A stretch of DNA of 64,000 bases, taken from assembly GCF_023238205.1 (NCBI RefSeq), contig NZ_CP096659.1, forward strand, positions 2,435,626-2,499,625, given 5' to 3'. The translations under genes were made by a program, and so were the position numbers. Shown in pieces: positions 50,263-59,190 of this stretch; position 1 is the stretch's first letter; each line of letters opens with the position of its first letter. This stretch comes from Halorussus limi. Its GTDB lineage: Archaea; Halobacteriota; Halobacteria; Halobacteriales; Haladaptataceae. The notes beneath the pieces are model-generated. The model was given only the letters and a program-made list of their open reading frames with translations. It ran no database searches and was not told where the DNA came from.

Positions 50263-51245
50263 GCCTCGCTCGCGGGAGCGAGCGAGATGTCCGACCCGAG
50301 ACCGTCGTCTCTGGCCTTCTCGTAGAGCATGTGGGCCGCCGCGACCGTCTCGATGCCCGTGCCGCCGCTGTCGAAGACCGTAATCTCGTCCTCCGATTCG
50401 CGGCCCGGCGCTTCCCCCGCGACGACCTCGCCGAGTTCCGCGTGGACGTGGTCCTCCGAGACGGCGCCCTCCTCGACCGCGGCGATGAACGACCCGGCGT
50501 CCTGCATCACCCGCTCGCGGAGGTCCGGGACGTACGTGGCGCGCTCGACGGTCGTCGCGTCGAGTTCGCGCTTCTTGGGGTGGTACTGGCCCATCGCGGT
50601 GACGTGGGTCCCGTCCGCGAGCAGGTCGCCGTCGAACACCGGGTCGCTCGCGGTCGTGGCGGTAACGACAATGTCGGCCTCCTCGACCGCGGCCGCGCTG
50701 GAGGCGACTGCGGCGACCGAGGGGTCCAACTGCTCGTTCATCTCGGCCGCGAACGACTCCCGCGACTCCTTGGTGGGCGAGTACACCCAGATGCTTTCGA
50801 GGTCCCGCACGGTCTCTATCGCGCGCAACTGCCCGCGGGCCTGCGACCCGCTCCCGATGAGCGCGAGCGTCTCGGCGTCCTCGCGGGCCAGCGCGTCGGT
50901 GCCGACCGCGCCCGCCGCGCCGGTCTTGAACGGGTTCATGCTCGCGCCGTCGAGGAGCGCGAGCGGTTCGCCCGACTCGGCGTCGAACAGCGGCGCGACG
51001 AACCACGCGTCCTCCGCGCCGAACCCGGCGGCGTACATGTACCCGCCCATCGCGCCGGTCTCGGGCAGGACGGCCGTGTAGTCGGTCAGCATCCCCGGTG
51101 GCTCCGCGTTGGTCAACTTCGCTCGGGGTCGGGCCGGAGCGCCCTCGCCGCGCTGGCGGTAGCCCTCGCGGACGGCGTCGACGTACTCGGCGGGCGACGC
51201 GAGTCCGGAAACGTCCTCGCTGGTCAGGAACAGTGCGTCCGTCAT
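50247..51245 (-). CDS. Ornithine cyclodeaminase/mu-crystallin family protein
   Basis: The 332-residue product has the family layout: an N-terminal substrate domain with EGYRQRGEGAPARPRAKL (Arg and Lys for the carboxylate) and a Rossmann domain with ALIGSGSQARGQLRAIETVRDL. The family includes ornithine cyclodeaminase, archaeal alanine dehydrogenase and ketimine reductase. Neither neighbour points to one of these; alanine dehydrogenase is a frequent role in archaea. ATG 51245 (MTDALFLTSEDVSG) is the usual start. Confidence 0.85.
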   Translation of the reverse strand: MTDALFLTSEDVSGLASPAEYVDAVREGYRQRGEGAPARPRAKLTNAEPPGMLTDYTAVLPETGAMGGYMYAAGFGAEDAWFVAPLFDAESGEPLALLDGASMNPFKTGAAGAVGTDALAREDAETLALIGSGSQARGQLRAIETVRDLESIWVYSPTKESRESFAAEMNEQLDPSVAAVASSAAAVEEADIVVTATTASDPVFDGDLLADGTHVTAMGQYHPKKRELDATTVERATYVPDLRERVMQDAGSFIAAVEEGAVSEDHVHAELGEVVAGEAPGRESEDEITVFDSGGTGIETVAAAHMLYEKARDDGLGSDISLAPASEALTGR

Positions 51246-51395
51246 GGCCAATCCAACACAGTCCAGCGGGAAAACGGTTGAGGAACCGGTCGGGTGCGAC
51301 TCTGGGGATGCGACTCACCGTGAAAGCAGTGAACGCGACCCGAACCCCGAACGAAAAGCGAGAAGAAAAGCGAAGCGACCCGACGTAGAACCGAC

Positions 51396-51629
51396 TCAGT
51401 CGGCGGGTTCGAAGGAAGACGAAGACGAGGACTCGACGGACTCCGTCGCGGACTGGGTGTCGTCGACGGGGCTGTTGACGAACAGTGCGTGACCGATGAG
51501 TGCGACCGGAATGCTGGCCGCCAGCGGCACGGCAGCCGTAATCGAGAAGCCGACGACGCTCAGCGCAGCGGTTACACCTATCAGGGAAAGCGGGATGAGT
51601 CCGAGGATTAGGTCGTAGTACCCAGTCAT
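51396..51629 (-). CDS. 77-residue two-helix membrane protein
   Basis: The product has two hydrophobic segments (about 6-28 and 32-52) and then an acidic, Ser-rich tail (TQSATESVESSSSSSFEPAD). A good TATA box (GTTATATAC in the minus sense, 51654-51662) lies about 27 bases before the ATG, so it is probably transcribed as a leaderless message. Function unknown. Confidence 0.65.
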   Translation of the reverse strand: MTGYYDLILGLIPLSLIGVTAALSVVGFSITAAVPLAASIPVALIGHALFVNSPVDDTQSATESVESSSSSSFEPAD

Positions 51630-51981
51630 AATCTATTACAAAATATGCTCCATAGGTATATAACTCTTTCCCGTAGTTGAGCGATTCAATACCGATAGGC
51701 AAATCCTATGCACTCCATGAGATTCTCATAACTTATGGATACGTCACCGGACTGTTTTCGTACTCAGAGCGCCCCAAACGAACCAGAGGGCGGTTCTGAG
51801 ACCGACGGTGAAATTCCCAGCAGTAATTTCGAGCGATTGACCGGACGCACCGCTCACCTCAGTAAACCGGTCGAACGAACCAGCGAGTACGGGAGAGCCG
51901 GTGAACGACTATTACAAATTGGTCGAGAATCGCGAGTAAACACCGCGAAAATATCGATTTCCGGCGTTTCGGAGACGGTGG
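51630..51981. other. Relatively AT-rich intergenic region
   Basis: The left end holds the promoter of the 77-residue membrane protein gene. A frame from ATG 51735 reads about 80 residues before running antisense into the MFS gene; I judge it spurious. Nothing else recognisable is seen. Confidence 0.4.
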
Positions 51982-53343
51982 TTACTCGCTCGGTTCGCGG
52001 AGCAGGAACGCTCCGAGTCCCGCCAGCACCGCGAGACCGCCGCCGAGGGCGAACGCGACGGGCCAACTAGTCTGGGACACGAGCCACCCCGTCACGCCGC
52101 CGCCGAAGACGCCGCCCCACATCTTGCCGGAGTAGAGCAGTGCGTAGTTGGTCGAGGAGTGTTGCTGGCCGTAGTAGTCGCCGACGACGCTCGGGAAGAG
52201 AGTGTACTGGGGACTCCAGAAGAACGTCGCTATCACCACGGCCGCGAGGAAGCCCAGCGGCGTCTGGGCCACGCCGAACCAGACCACCGCGAACAGGCCG
52301 AGACCGCAGAGCAGGAACGAGACTCCCATCGCGCTCTCGCGGTCCACCCGGTCCGAGAGGTCGCCGACCACGAGGCGGCCGACTCCGGCCGCGATGGGGA
52401 GGACCGTCGCCCCCGCTGTCGCGGTCAGCGCCGTGAGTCCGACGTTCTGGGCGAACGAGATGACTTTGGCGGTCAGCATCAATCCGGCCCCGCTGGCGAA
52501 GACGAACATCGCGTACATCAACCAGAACTGCCACGTCCGGAGCATCTCGCGAGAGGTGTACTGTCTGCGCGCGGCGGCGACGTTCGCCCCGCCGTCGGTC
52601 TCGGCGTCGGCGGGTTCGGCGTCGTCGCGCGGGACAGCGTCGGCCGCGTCGTCGCTCGCCTCGACCGACTCGGCGTCTGCGTCGCTCGCCTCGACCGACT
52701 CGGCGTCTGCGTCGCTCGCGCCGACCCATCCGCTCGGCGGGTCGCGCAGGACCAGCGCGCCGACGAGGATGCCGATGCCGATGAGCAGGCCCATGTTCCG
52801 GAGTACCTCCGGATAGCCCGCGATGGTCGCGTTCTGGCGGACGTACGGGACGAAGAGCGCGCTCCCGCCCGCGAACGCCATCGTGCCGACCCCGGTGGTG
52901 AGACCCCGGCGGTCGGGGAACCACTTCAGCGCGGTGTTGACCGCGACGGTGTAGACGATGCCGACGCCGACCGCGCCCAGCGAGTAGAGCAGGTAGAGTT
53001 GCCAGACCTCGGTCGCGTAGGCCAAGCCGACGTACCCGCCGCCCGCGAGCAGACCCGCGAGCAGGGTGAGACCCCGCGGTCCGTGGCGGTCGCGGTACCA
53101 CCCGACCGGGAACTGCGACCCGGCCTGAAAGATGACGAACAGGGTGAAGACGAACCCGAGCGCGGTCGGTTCGAGGTCGAGCGACCGCGCGATGGGCGAC
53201 TCGATGGACGACCAGACGTACTGGTACGGACTGATGAGTCCCATCATCACCGCGGCGGCGGCGACCTGCCACCACCGCGAGAACCCCAGCACGTCCCGCG
53301 CCCGCGCGGCGTAGTCGGTGTCGGACTGCGACGACGCTGTCAT
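51982..53343 (-). CDS. MFS transporter, OFA (oxalate/formate antiporter-like) type
   Basis: The 453-residue product has twelve helices in two halves, with GWYRDRHGPRG between helices 2 and 3 and VGDLSDRVDRESAMGVS in the second half. The N-terminal half (WWQVAAAAVMMGLISPYQYVWSSI) and the central acidic loop resemble OFA/MCT-type monocarboxylate carriers. The central loop (about 210-260) is highly acidic and contains an exact tandem peptide repeat (SDADAESVEA twice). Substrate is probably a small organic acid; unproven. Confidence 0.85.
   Translation of the reverse strand: MTASSQSDTDYAARARDVLGFSRWWQVAAAAVMMGLISPYQYVWSSIESPIARSLDLEPTALGFVFTLFVIFQAGSQFPVGWYRDRHGPRGLTLLAGLLAGGGYVGLAYATEVWQLYLLYSLGAVGVGIVYTVAVNTALKWFPDRRGLTTGVGTMAFAGGSALFVPYVRQNATIAGYPEVLRNMGLLIGIGILVGALVLRDPPSGWVGASDADAESVEASDADAESVEASDDAADAVPRDDAEPADAETDGGANVAAARRQYTSREMLRTWQFWLMYAMFVFASGAGLMLTAKVISFAQNVGLTALTATAGATVLPIAAGVGRLVVGDLSDRVDRESAMGVSFLLCGLGLFAVVWFGVAQTPLGFLAAVVIATFFWSPQYTLFPSVVGDYYGQQHSSTNYALLYSGKMWGGVFGGGVTGWLVSQTSWPVAFALGGGLAVLAGLGAFLLREPSE
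52651..52710 (-). repeat. Perfect 30-base tandem duplication in the MFS gene
   Basis: Two adjacent 30-base units (52651-52680 and 52681-52710) are identical, giving SDADAESVEA twice in the cytosolic loop, and a third partial copy follows. Identity at every third base shows it is recent. Reading frame is kept. Confidence 0.95.
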
Positions 53344-53506
53344 TACCGGGAAGTGTTTTCGCCCCCCAATCAGCGTTGTGCTTGCGGTAGTCCGGTCGGG
53401 GATTACGAACCGGCGGACTCGACCGTCGTTCGAACGTCGGCAGGACCCCGTGGTGAACGCCGAGATTCGGGAGTGGCCGGTGGTCGTCCGGGTTCGGCGG
53501 GTTTCG

Positions 53507-55039
53507 TCACTCCCCGCGCTTGGGCAGGTCCTCGACAGCGGGGCCGTCCAGCACCTCGCCGTCTATCGAGAACCGCGAACCGTGACACGGACAGTCCCAC
53601 GACCGCTCGGCGTCGTTCCAGTGGACGATGCAGTCCATGTGAGTGCAGACCGCCGAGGTGACGTGGATTTCGCCGTCGTCGTCGCGGGCGACCGCGTACT
53701 GCTTGCCGCCGCGTCGAATCACCTCGCCCTCGCCCGGTGCGACGTTCGGGTCCTCGCCGCGGAACGGTGCCTTCGCCCAGTCGCGGGTGAACTCCTTGCC
53801 CACGTCGAGGTTCTCCTTCAGGAACTCCTTGCCTCCCGCCTCCGGGTCGATGCGCTCGGGGTCGAAGGCGTCGCTCCACTGCGGCGACTTGCCCCGTGCG
53901 TATTCGGCGAGCATCTTTCCGGTCGCGGTCCCGTTGGTCATGCCCCACCCGCCGAACCCCGTGGCGACGTACACGTCGTGGGTCGTCGGGCCGAGTTCGC
54001 CCACGAACGGAATCTTGTCGACGGACACGTAGTCCTGCGTGGACCAGCGGTACTCGACCGACTCCACGTCGAAGTGGTCGCGGGCCTGCGCCTCCAGTTT
54101 CCGGTACCGGTCGGCGGTCGAACCGCCCTGCCCGGTCTTGTGGTTCTGGCCGCCGACCAGCATCGTCGGTCCGTCCGCGTTCGGGACGGGACGTGCCGAG
54201 AAGTAGGGCGACTGGTCGCGGTAGAACATCCCCTCGGGCGGTTCCTCGGCGAGTTCGACCGCCAGCACGTACGACCGCTTGGGGTACTGGCGCGCGAAGT
54301 AGAACGCCGGGTCCTCGATGGGGAAGTGGGTCGTCAGCAGGACGCTCTCGGCGGTGACCGTCCCGTTCTCGGTCTTGACCCGGCAGGGGTCGTCCCGGCC
54401 GCCGTCGTCCACGTCCGTCACTTTCGTCTGCTCGAAGACGTGCGCCTCGTCGCCGGAAATCTCGTCGGCGAGTTCGAGCAGGTACTTCCGGGGGTGGAAC
54501 TGGGCCTGGTCGGCGAACTTGACCGCGCCGGGCGTGTCGGCGGGGAACGGCGGGTCCGTGACGAACTCCGCCGGCAGGTCGAGTCCCTCGGCGACCGTGG
54601 CCTCGCGGCCGACCGCGGCGCGTTGGTCCTCGTCGGCGGCGTAGGTGTAGGCCGGGAGGCGCTCGAATCCGCAGTCGATGTCGTGGCGCTCGACCCGTTC
54701 GGCTATCTCCTCGACGGCGGCCGCGTTGGCCCGGGCGTACTGTCGGGCGGCGTCCCGCCCGTGCTTGTCGACCAAGTCGTCGTAGATGAGGCCGTGCTGG
54801 GCGGTGACCTTCGCGGTCGTCTTGCCGGTGACGCCCTCGACGATGCGGTCCCGCTCTAACAGGACGACCGACTGGCCCGCCTCCGCGGCGTGGAGCGCGG
54901 CGGTGACGCCCGCGATGCCGCCGCCGACTACCGCGGTGTCGACGTGCCGGTCGCCGTCCATCGCCGGGAAGTCGGTCCGGTCGGTCGTGTCCAACCACAG
55001 CGATGCGTCCTTCCCCGGTAACGGCTGTCGTTCTGTCAT
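53507..55039 (-). CDS. FAD-dependent oxidoreductase with C-terminal Rieske domain
   Basis: The 510-residue product has an N-terminal DadA-like FAD domain (VDTAVVGGGIAGVTAALHAAEAG, LLERDRIVEGVTGKTTAKVT) and a C-terminal Rieske [2Fe-2S] domain with CTHMDC and CPCHGSRF ligands (about 463-485). Fused proteins of this type are found in bacteria and haloarchaea; electron donor and substrate are unknown. ATG 55039 is used; a longer frame upstream (MPSPKRSRR...) is basic and not protein-like here. The Rieske part may pass electrons from the flavin. Confidence 0.87.
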   Translation of the reverse strand: MTERQPLPGKDASLWLDTTDRTDFPAMDGDRHVDTAVVGGGIAGVTAALHAAEAGQSVVLLERDRIVEGVTGKTTAKVTAQHGLIYDDLVDKHGRDAARQYARANAAAVEEIAERVERHDIDCGFERLPAYTYAADEDQRAAVGREATVAEGLDLPAEFVTDPPFPADTPGAVKFADQAQFHPRKYLLELADEISGDEAHVFEQTKVTDVDDGGRDDPCRVKTENGTVTAESVLLTTHFPIEDPAFYFARQYPKRSYVLAVELAEEPPEGMFYRDQSPYFSARPVPNADGPTMLVGGQNHKTGQGGSTADRYRKLEAQARDHFDVESVEYRWSTQDYVSVDKIPFVGELGPTTHDVYVATGFGGWGMTNGTATGKMLAEYARGKSPQWSDAFDPERIDPEAGGKEFLKENLDVGKEFTRDWAKAPFRGEDPNVAPGEGEVIRRGGKQYAVARDDDGEIHVTSAVCTHMDCIVHWNDAERSWDCPCHGSRFSIDGEVLDGPAVEDLPKRGE

Positions 55040-55121
55040 GCCCGAACCCTCCGGAACGAGTCCCGGTTCGGTCGCGTGTCGCTTAACCTCGGTGGCCCGG
55101 GTAGCGAGTCGGCACCGGCGG

Positions 55122-55763
55122 CTACGCTTCGGGGACGGCAACCACGTCGGGCGGTTCGGCGTCGGCCTTCGCGGCCAGAAAGTCGCGCTCCGCGGGCGCG
55201 AGGTCGTCTCGCTCCCGATAGGCGTCGAGTCCGGTCCGATAGCGCTCGGCCGACCGGTCGCCGGGAGAGGCGAGGACCAACTCGGCGAGACCGGTCTCCT
55301 CGCCGGTGTAGCCGAACCCGGCCTTGTAGAGCGCGTGGTACGCGAAGGGGTTGTTCACCGCGATGCGGACCCGGTCGTACCCCCGCTCGCGGAGTCGCGC
55401 GGTGGCGAACCGACAGAGCCGCGCGCCGACGCCCGCCCCGCGTCGGTCGCGCCGGACCGTGACGTACCGAAGCCACGCCGCCGTCGAGTCGGTCCGGTCC
55501 TCGTTGAACGCGACGGCTCCGACGATGCGGTCGTCCTCGACCCACTCGCGGTCCGGCGCGTCGGTCCCCGGTAGCTCCTCGGTCGCTTCGGCGTTGCCGC
55601 CGGTCCGGCCCTCGTCGTCCCCCGGCGACCGCTCTCCGACCGGTTCGCGGGCCACCGCCTTCCCGGTGTTCGACATGACGAACTTCCCGGCGTAGCTGAA
55701 CTCGCGGTGGTCGAGTCGGAGTTGCGGGCCGTCGTCTGGCCACCCGAGTACCGCGTACTGCAT
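55122..55763 (-). CDS. GNAT family acetyltransferase
   Basis: The 213-residue product has a GNAT core in residues about 75-165 (RIVGAVAFNEDR, WLRYVTVRRDRRGAGVGARLCRFA with the acetyl-CoA R/Q-x-x-G-x-G/A loop, YHALYKAGFGYTGEE). An N-terminal segment of about 35 residues (VLGWPDDGPQLRLDHREFSYAG) and an acidic disordered linker precede it. Substrate unknown. It lies 82 bases upstream of the Rieske protein start on the same strand. Confidence 0.85.
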   Translation of the reverse strand: MQYAVLGWPDDGPQLRLDHREFSYAGKFVMSNTGKAVAREPVGERSPGDDEGRTGGNAEATEELPGTDAPDREWVEDDRIVGAVAFNEDRTDSTAAWLRYVTVRRDRRGAGVGARLCRFATARLRERGYDRVRIAVNNPFAYHALYKAGFGYTGEETGLAELVLASPGDRSAERYRTGLDAYRERDDLAPAERDFLAAKADAEPPDVVAVPEA

Positions 55764-55903
55764 GGCCGGACTTGGGGTTCTGGCGGTAACTCCCCTTCGC
55801 TCGCGAGTTCGGGACCGAGAGGTTTCGTTCGGCGCTCGCTAATTTTGTGAGACTCAGAATCACTACCGAAAACGAAAAATTACCGACCGGAGCGGCCAGA
55901 ACA

Positions 55904-55912
55904 GTTATATTA
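55904..55912 (+). promoter_or_regulatory. TATA box before the H-NOX gene
   Basis: A clear GTTATATTA element is centred 27 bases before an ATG at 55935, the expected distance to a transcription start. If it serves the H-NOX gene the leader would be about 122 bases and would carry the short upstream frame described next. Confidence 0.6.
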
Positions 55913-55934
55913 CCGCTCCGAATCGGATTCAATC

Positions 55935-56075
55935 ATGTATCAGCGTCGGAGGGTTCGGCCCAGCGCCCGGAACCGCCGGAGGGCGACCCGCTGCGCCGAG
56001 TCGGTTCCGCCCGAACAGTCCAGAAGCCGACCTCTCACGGAACGGTGGTGTGAGCCTTGCACGGCATCGTGCTGA
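55935..56075 (+). CDS. Possible 46-residue upstream mini-ORF overlapping the H-NOX start
   Basis: ATG 55935 lies exactly where a leaderless transcript from the TATA box should begin. The frame runs 46 codons and ends inside the H-NOX gene, overlapping its TTG start by 19 bases. The peptide (MYQRRRVRPSARNRRRATRC...) is Arg-rich and unlike halophilic proteins, so it is more likely a translational control element, or chance, than a functional protein. Ribosomes finishing it could restart at the nearby TTG. Confidence 0.3.
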   Translation: MYQRRRVRPSARNRRRATRCAESVPPEQSRSRPLTERWCEPCTASC

Positions 56076-56596
56076 AAGGTCTGAAGGACTTCGTGACCGC
56101 GGAGTACGACCGCGAGGCGTGGCGCGCGATTCAGGACGAGGCAGGTCTCGGCGGCAAGGTGTACGTCCCCGTCACCGAGTACGAGGACGCCGACGCGTTG
56201 AATCTCGTGGACGCGGCCGCCGAGGCCACCGGCGAGGACCCGCCGGACCTGCTCGACGCCTTCGGTCGGTTTCTGGTCCCGCCGCTGGTCGAGACCTACG
56301 GCGTTCACGTCGAGGAGGACTGGACCGGTCTCGAACTGATAGCCAACGTCGAGACGTACATCCACGAGGCGCTTCGGGGCAAGCAACTCTCGACGTACAC
56401 GCCGCCCGCGCTCTCGGCGGAGTGGGTGGGCGACGAGACGGTGAAAGTGACCTACGCCTCCGAGCGCGAACTCTGCTCGCTCGCCAAGGGACTGCTGGCC
56501 GGCGTCGGCGACTACTACGACGAACAGGTGGAGGTGACCGAACCGACCTGCATGCACGAGGGCGACGACCGCTGCGAACTGGTCGTCACCCGATAG
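56057..56596 (+). CDS. H-NOX (haem-nitric oxide/oxygen binding) sensor protein
   Basis: The 179-residue protein begins MHGIVLKGLKDFV, the H-NOX N-terminus. It has the proximal haem ligand His103 in NVETYIHEALRG and the YxSxR haem-propionate motif (Tyr133-Ser135-Arg137, in VTYASERELCSLAKGL). It should bind haem and sense NO or O2. The distal pocket residue that separates O2 from NO sensing cannot be assigned by eye. Translation starts at TTG 56057: an in-frame stop is just upstream (56051) and the alignment fixes the start. A transducer gene lies 152 bases downstream on the same strand. Confidence 0.88.
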   Translation: MHGIVLKGLKDFVTAEYDREAWRAIQDEAGLGGKVYVPVTEYEDADALNLVDAAAEATGEDPPDLLDAFGRFLVPPLVETYGVHVEEDWTGLELIANVETYIHEALRGKQLSTYTPPALSAEWVGDETVKVTYASERELCSLAKGLLAGVGDYYDEQVEVTEPTCMHEGDDRCELVVTR

Positions 56597-56681
56597 GTCC
56601 CCACTCCCGACGCGCCGACGGCCGTTCGCCTCTCGCGAAAACTCCGAGACCGAGAGCCATCAGTTGAATTTTCTTCTACTC

Positions 56682-56690
56682 TATATTTTA
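56682..56690 (+). promoter_or_regulatory. TATA box of the transducer gene
   Basis: A TATATTTTA element lies 59-67 bases before ATG 56749 and would start transcription near 56712, giving a short leader. The transducer may thus have its own promoter as well as reading from H-NOX. Confidence 0.45.
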
Positions 56691-56748
56691 TAATCTGGAA
56701 TTCATGTTGCGTGAAGATTTATTACGCCGTGCTGATTGGGTTCTCTCA

Positions 56749-58680
56749 ATGTCTAACTTTGCGCGCGCACTCGTCCCTGCTTTCGTCAGGCGACGGTACT
56801 CGTTGAAGTTCGGTCTGACGATGGTACTGGTCGGCGCGGCCGCGGCCGGGGGGTTGTACGCGAGCGGTCAGTTCGACCGAACTGTCGTCGGTGCGACGTT
56901 CGGCGGCGCACTCCTCGCCGGCGTCGTCGGAACCGCCGTCTCGTGGCGAACGAGTCGGTCGCTCGACCGACTCGTCGAGAGCGCCGAGCGCCGGGCCGAC
57001 GGCGAAGACCCGTCCTTCGACTCGGCCCGCATCGACTCCGTGGGTCGGGTCGCCGACTCGATGGCCGACACTCACGAGACCTTGGTCGAACAGCACCGGG
57101 CCAGACTCGCGGCCGAGGACCTGAACGCCCACGTCGAGCAGAAGGCCGAGACGTACGGCGAAGTGATGCGCCGGTGCGCCGACGGCGACCTCGACGAGCG
57201 CATGGATCCCAGTTCCGAGAGCGAGGCGATGAACCGGGTCGCCACCGAGTTCAACGAGATGATTTCGGAGTTCGAGGAGACCGTGGACAACCTGACGCGG
57301 TTCGCCAACGAGGTGGCGACCTACAGCCAAGAGGTCACGCTCAGCACCGAGGAGGTCAGCGACGGGAGCGCCCGCGTCGTCGACTCCCTGCGGGACATCT
57401 CCGCGGAGGCCGAGACCCAGACCGACGACCTGCGGGCCGCCACCGAGCAGATGAACCGCCTCTCGACCGCGGTTCAGGAGGTCGCGGCATCGACCGACGA
57501 GGTGGCCTCCATCGCCGAGCGGACCGCCGAGACCGGCCGCGAGGGCCGGGCGGCCGCCACCGACGCGGTCGAGGGCATGAACGACATCGAGAGCGAGTCA
57601 GAGGACACCGTCGAGGCCATCGAGAGCCTCGAAGCCGAGGTCCAGCAGGTGGACGAACTCATCGACTTCATCTCCGAAATCGCCGAGCAGACCAACATGC
57701 TCGCGCTCAACGCCCACATCGAGGCCTCGCGGGCGGGCGAGCAGGGCGCCGGCTTCGCGGCCGTGGCGAACGAAATCAAGGAACTCGCCGAGCGCACCAA
57801 GGAGGCGGCGGCCGACATCGAACAGCGCCTCAACGGGATTCGGGACCAGACCGACCGGACGGTCGACGAGGTCCGGGACACCAGCGAGCGCATCGCCCAG
57901 CAGACCGACTCCGTCGAGAACGCCGCCGAGGCGCTCGCGGACATCGCGGGCTACGCCCAAGAGACCAACGCCGGCGTCCAAGAGATTTCCGACGCGACCC
58001 AAGAGCAGGCCGACTCCACGAAGGAGGCCCTCGACATGGTCGAGGAGGCCGCCGCGGTCAGCGAGGGCATCACCGACGAGGCGACGACGGTCGCGGCCTC
58101 CGCGGAGTCCCAGACGATGGCGCTCTCGCAGGTCTCCGACAGCGCGAGCGACCTCGCCCGGCAGGCGACTCGACTCAGCAACGCTCTCGACTCGTTCGAC
58201 ACCGACGAGGCGATGGTCGGCGACGAGGCCGACGACGCGGAACCCGAGGCGAGCAACGATGCGGAACCCGAGGCTACCGACGACGCAGCGACCGAGGAAC
58301 GCGACGAGGTAGAAGTCGCGTCCGAGGACGCGAAGCCTGAAGCAAGCGACGATGCGGAAACCGAGGCCGACGGCGACGCCGACTTCGAGGACGGCGACGC
58401 CGACGCCGTTCACCCCGACGACCGCGACACCGAGTCGGTGGCGGTCTCCTCGACGGCGGACGACGCGGACGCACTGCCGGAAGACGAAGAAGCGGACCCG
58501 CTGGTCGAAGACGCGGAAGCGGACCCGTCGGCCGAAGATGCCGAGGGCGCGGGGACCGACCCGCTGGTCGAAGACGCCGACGCCGAGACGCCCGAGACCG
58601 ACGGCGGCGAACCGGCGGACCTCGACGACCCGACGGACGGCGACGAACCGACCGACGCCGCGGAGGACGAGGAGGTCTGA
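56749..58680 (+). CDS. Methyl-accepting chemotaxis protein without an extracellular sensor
   Basis: The 643-residue transducer has two close helices (about 20-37 and 45-65) with a loop of about 8 residues, a HAMP-like stretch (to about 120), long coiled coils and the invariant signalling tip ([41 protein letters not shown], in outline about 315-355). Residues 484-643 form an acidic, repetitive tail ([17 protein letters not shown]) without a CheR-tethering pentapeptide. With no outside domain it must read the membrane or a cytosolic partner such as H-NOX upstream. ATG 56749 ([22 protein letters not shown]) is the halobacterial transducer start; an in-frame ATG at 56704 is too near the TATA box (56682-56690). 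Confidence 0.92.
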   Translation: MSNFARALVPAFVRRRYSLKFGLTMVLVGAAAAGGLYASGQFDRTVVGATFGGALLAGVVGTAVSWRTSRSLDRLVESAERRADGEDPSFDSARIDSVGRVADSMADTHETLVEQHRARLAAEDLNAHVEQKAETYGEVMRRCADGDLDERMDPSSESEAMNRVATEFNEMISEFEETVDNLTRFANEVATYSQEVTLSTEEVSDGSARVVDSLRDISAEAETQTDDLRAATEQMNRLSTAVQEVAASTDEVASIAERTAETGREGRAAATDAVEGMNDIESESEDTVEAIESLEAEVQQVDELIDFISEIAEQTNMLALNAHIEASRAGEQGAGFAAVANEIKELAERTKEAAADIEQRLNGIRDQTDRTVDEVRDTSERIAQQTDSVENAAEALADIAGYAQETNAGVQEISDATQEQADSTKEALDMVEEAAAVSEGITDEATTVAASAESQTMALSQVSDSASDLARQATRLSNALDSFDTDEAMVGDEADDAEPEASNDAEPEATDDAATEERDEVEVASEDAKPEASDDAETEADGDADFEDGDADAVHPDDRDTESVAVSSTADDADALPEDEEADPLVEDAEADPSAEDAEGAGTDPLVEDADAETPETDGGEPADLDDPTDGDEPTDAAEDEEV

Positions 58681-58683
58681 CGG

Positions 58684-59190
58684 ATGAGCGGCGACATCAG
58701 CGCGGCGACGCCGCCCGAGACCACCGAGAACCGACGCGAGTGGGTCGAGTTCGTCCGATTCCCGCTCGGCGGGCGTGCCTACGGACTGGAACTCGGCCGG
58801 GTCGAGCAGATAGTCTCCGACCCCGACGTGACGCCGGTTCCCCAGACCGGTCCGGCCATCGCGGGCGTGACCAACCTCGGGAGCGAACTGCCGGTCGTCG
58901 TGGACGCCGGCGCCCTGCTGGGTCTCGCGGACGGAGCGCCGGCCGACGAGGCGACGCTCCTCCTGCTGGACCGGGGCGACGCCCGGCCGACCGGCCTGCT
59001 GGTCGAGGAGGTGACGGGCATCGACGCCCACCACGTCGATACCGTCGCGGTGCCCCACGAGGCCGCGTGGGACCCGCCGGTCGGACGGCGGTGGTTCCGG
59101 GCCGTGGTCGAGGCGTCCGAGCGCACCGACGAGCCAATCGGGGTCCTCGACCTCGACGTTCTCGTCGCCAACGCGAGGGATCAATCGTGA
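58684..59190 (+). CDS. cheW: CheW-like chemotaxis coupling protein
   Basis: The 168-residue product has the CheW SH3-like pattern: VEFVRFPLGGRAYGLELGRVEQIV, VTPVPQTGPAIAGVTNLGSELPVVVDAGALLGL and RPTGLLVEEVTGID. The family couples transducers to CheA. It starts 3 bases after the transducer stop and its TGA overlaps the cheC start, so the operon is tightly packed. CheA, CheB, CheR and CheY are not in the window, so this CheW must join signalling genes elsewhere. Confidence 0.9.
   Translation: MSGDISAATPPETTENRREWVEFVRFPLGGRAYGLELGRVEQIVSDPDVTPVPQTGPAIAGVTNLGSELPVVVDAGALLGLADGAPADEATLLLLDRGDARPTGLLVEEVTGIDAHHVDTVAVPHEAAWDPPVGRRWFRAVVEASERTDEPIGVLDLDVLVANARDQS

Noticed and set aside
51735-52070. 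A 111-codon + strand frame next to the MFS gene
   Set aside because: No promoter at the right distance, no recognisable motif, and the last 30 codons are antisense to the MFS C-terminus. It could still be a relic, but support is lacking.
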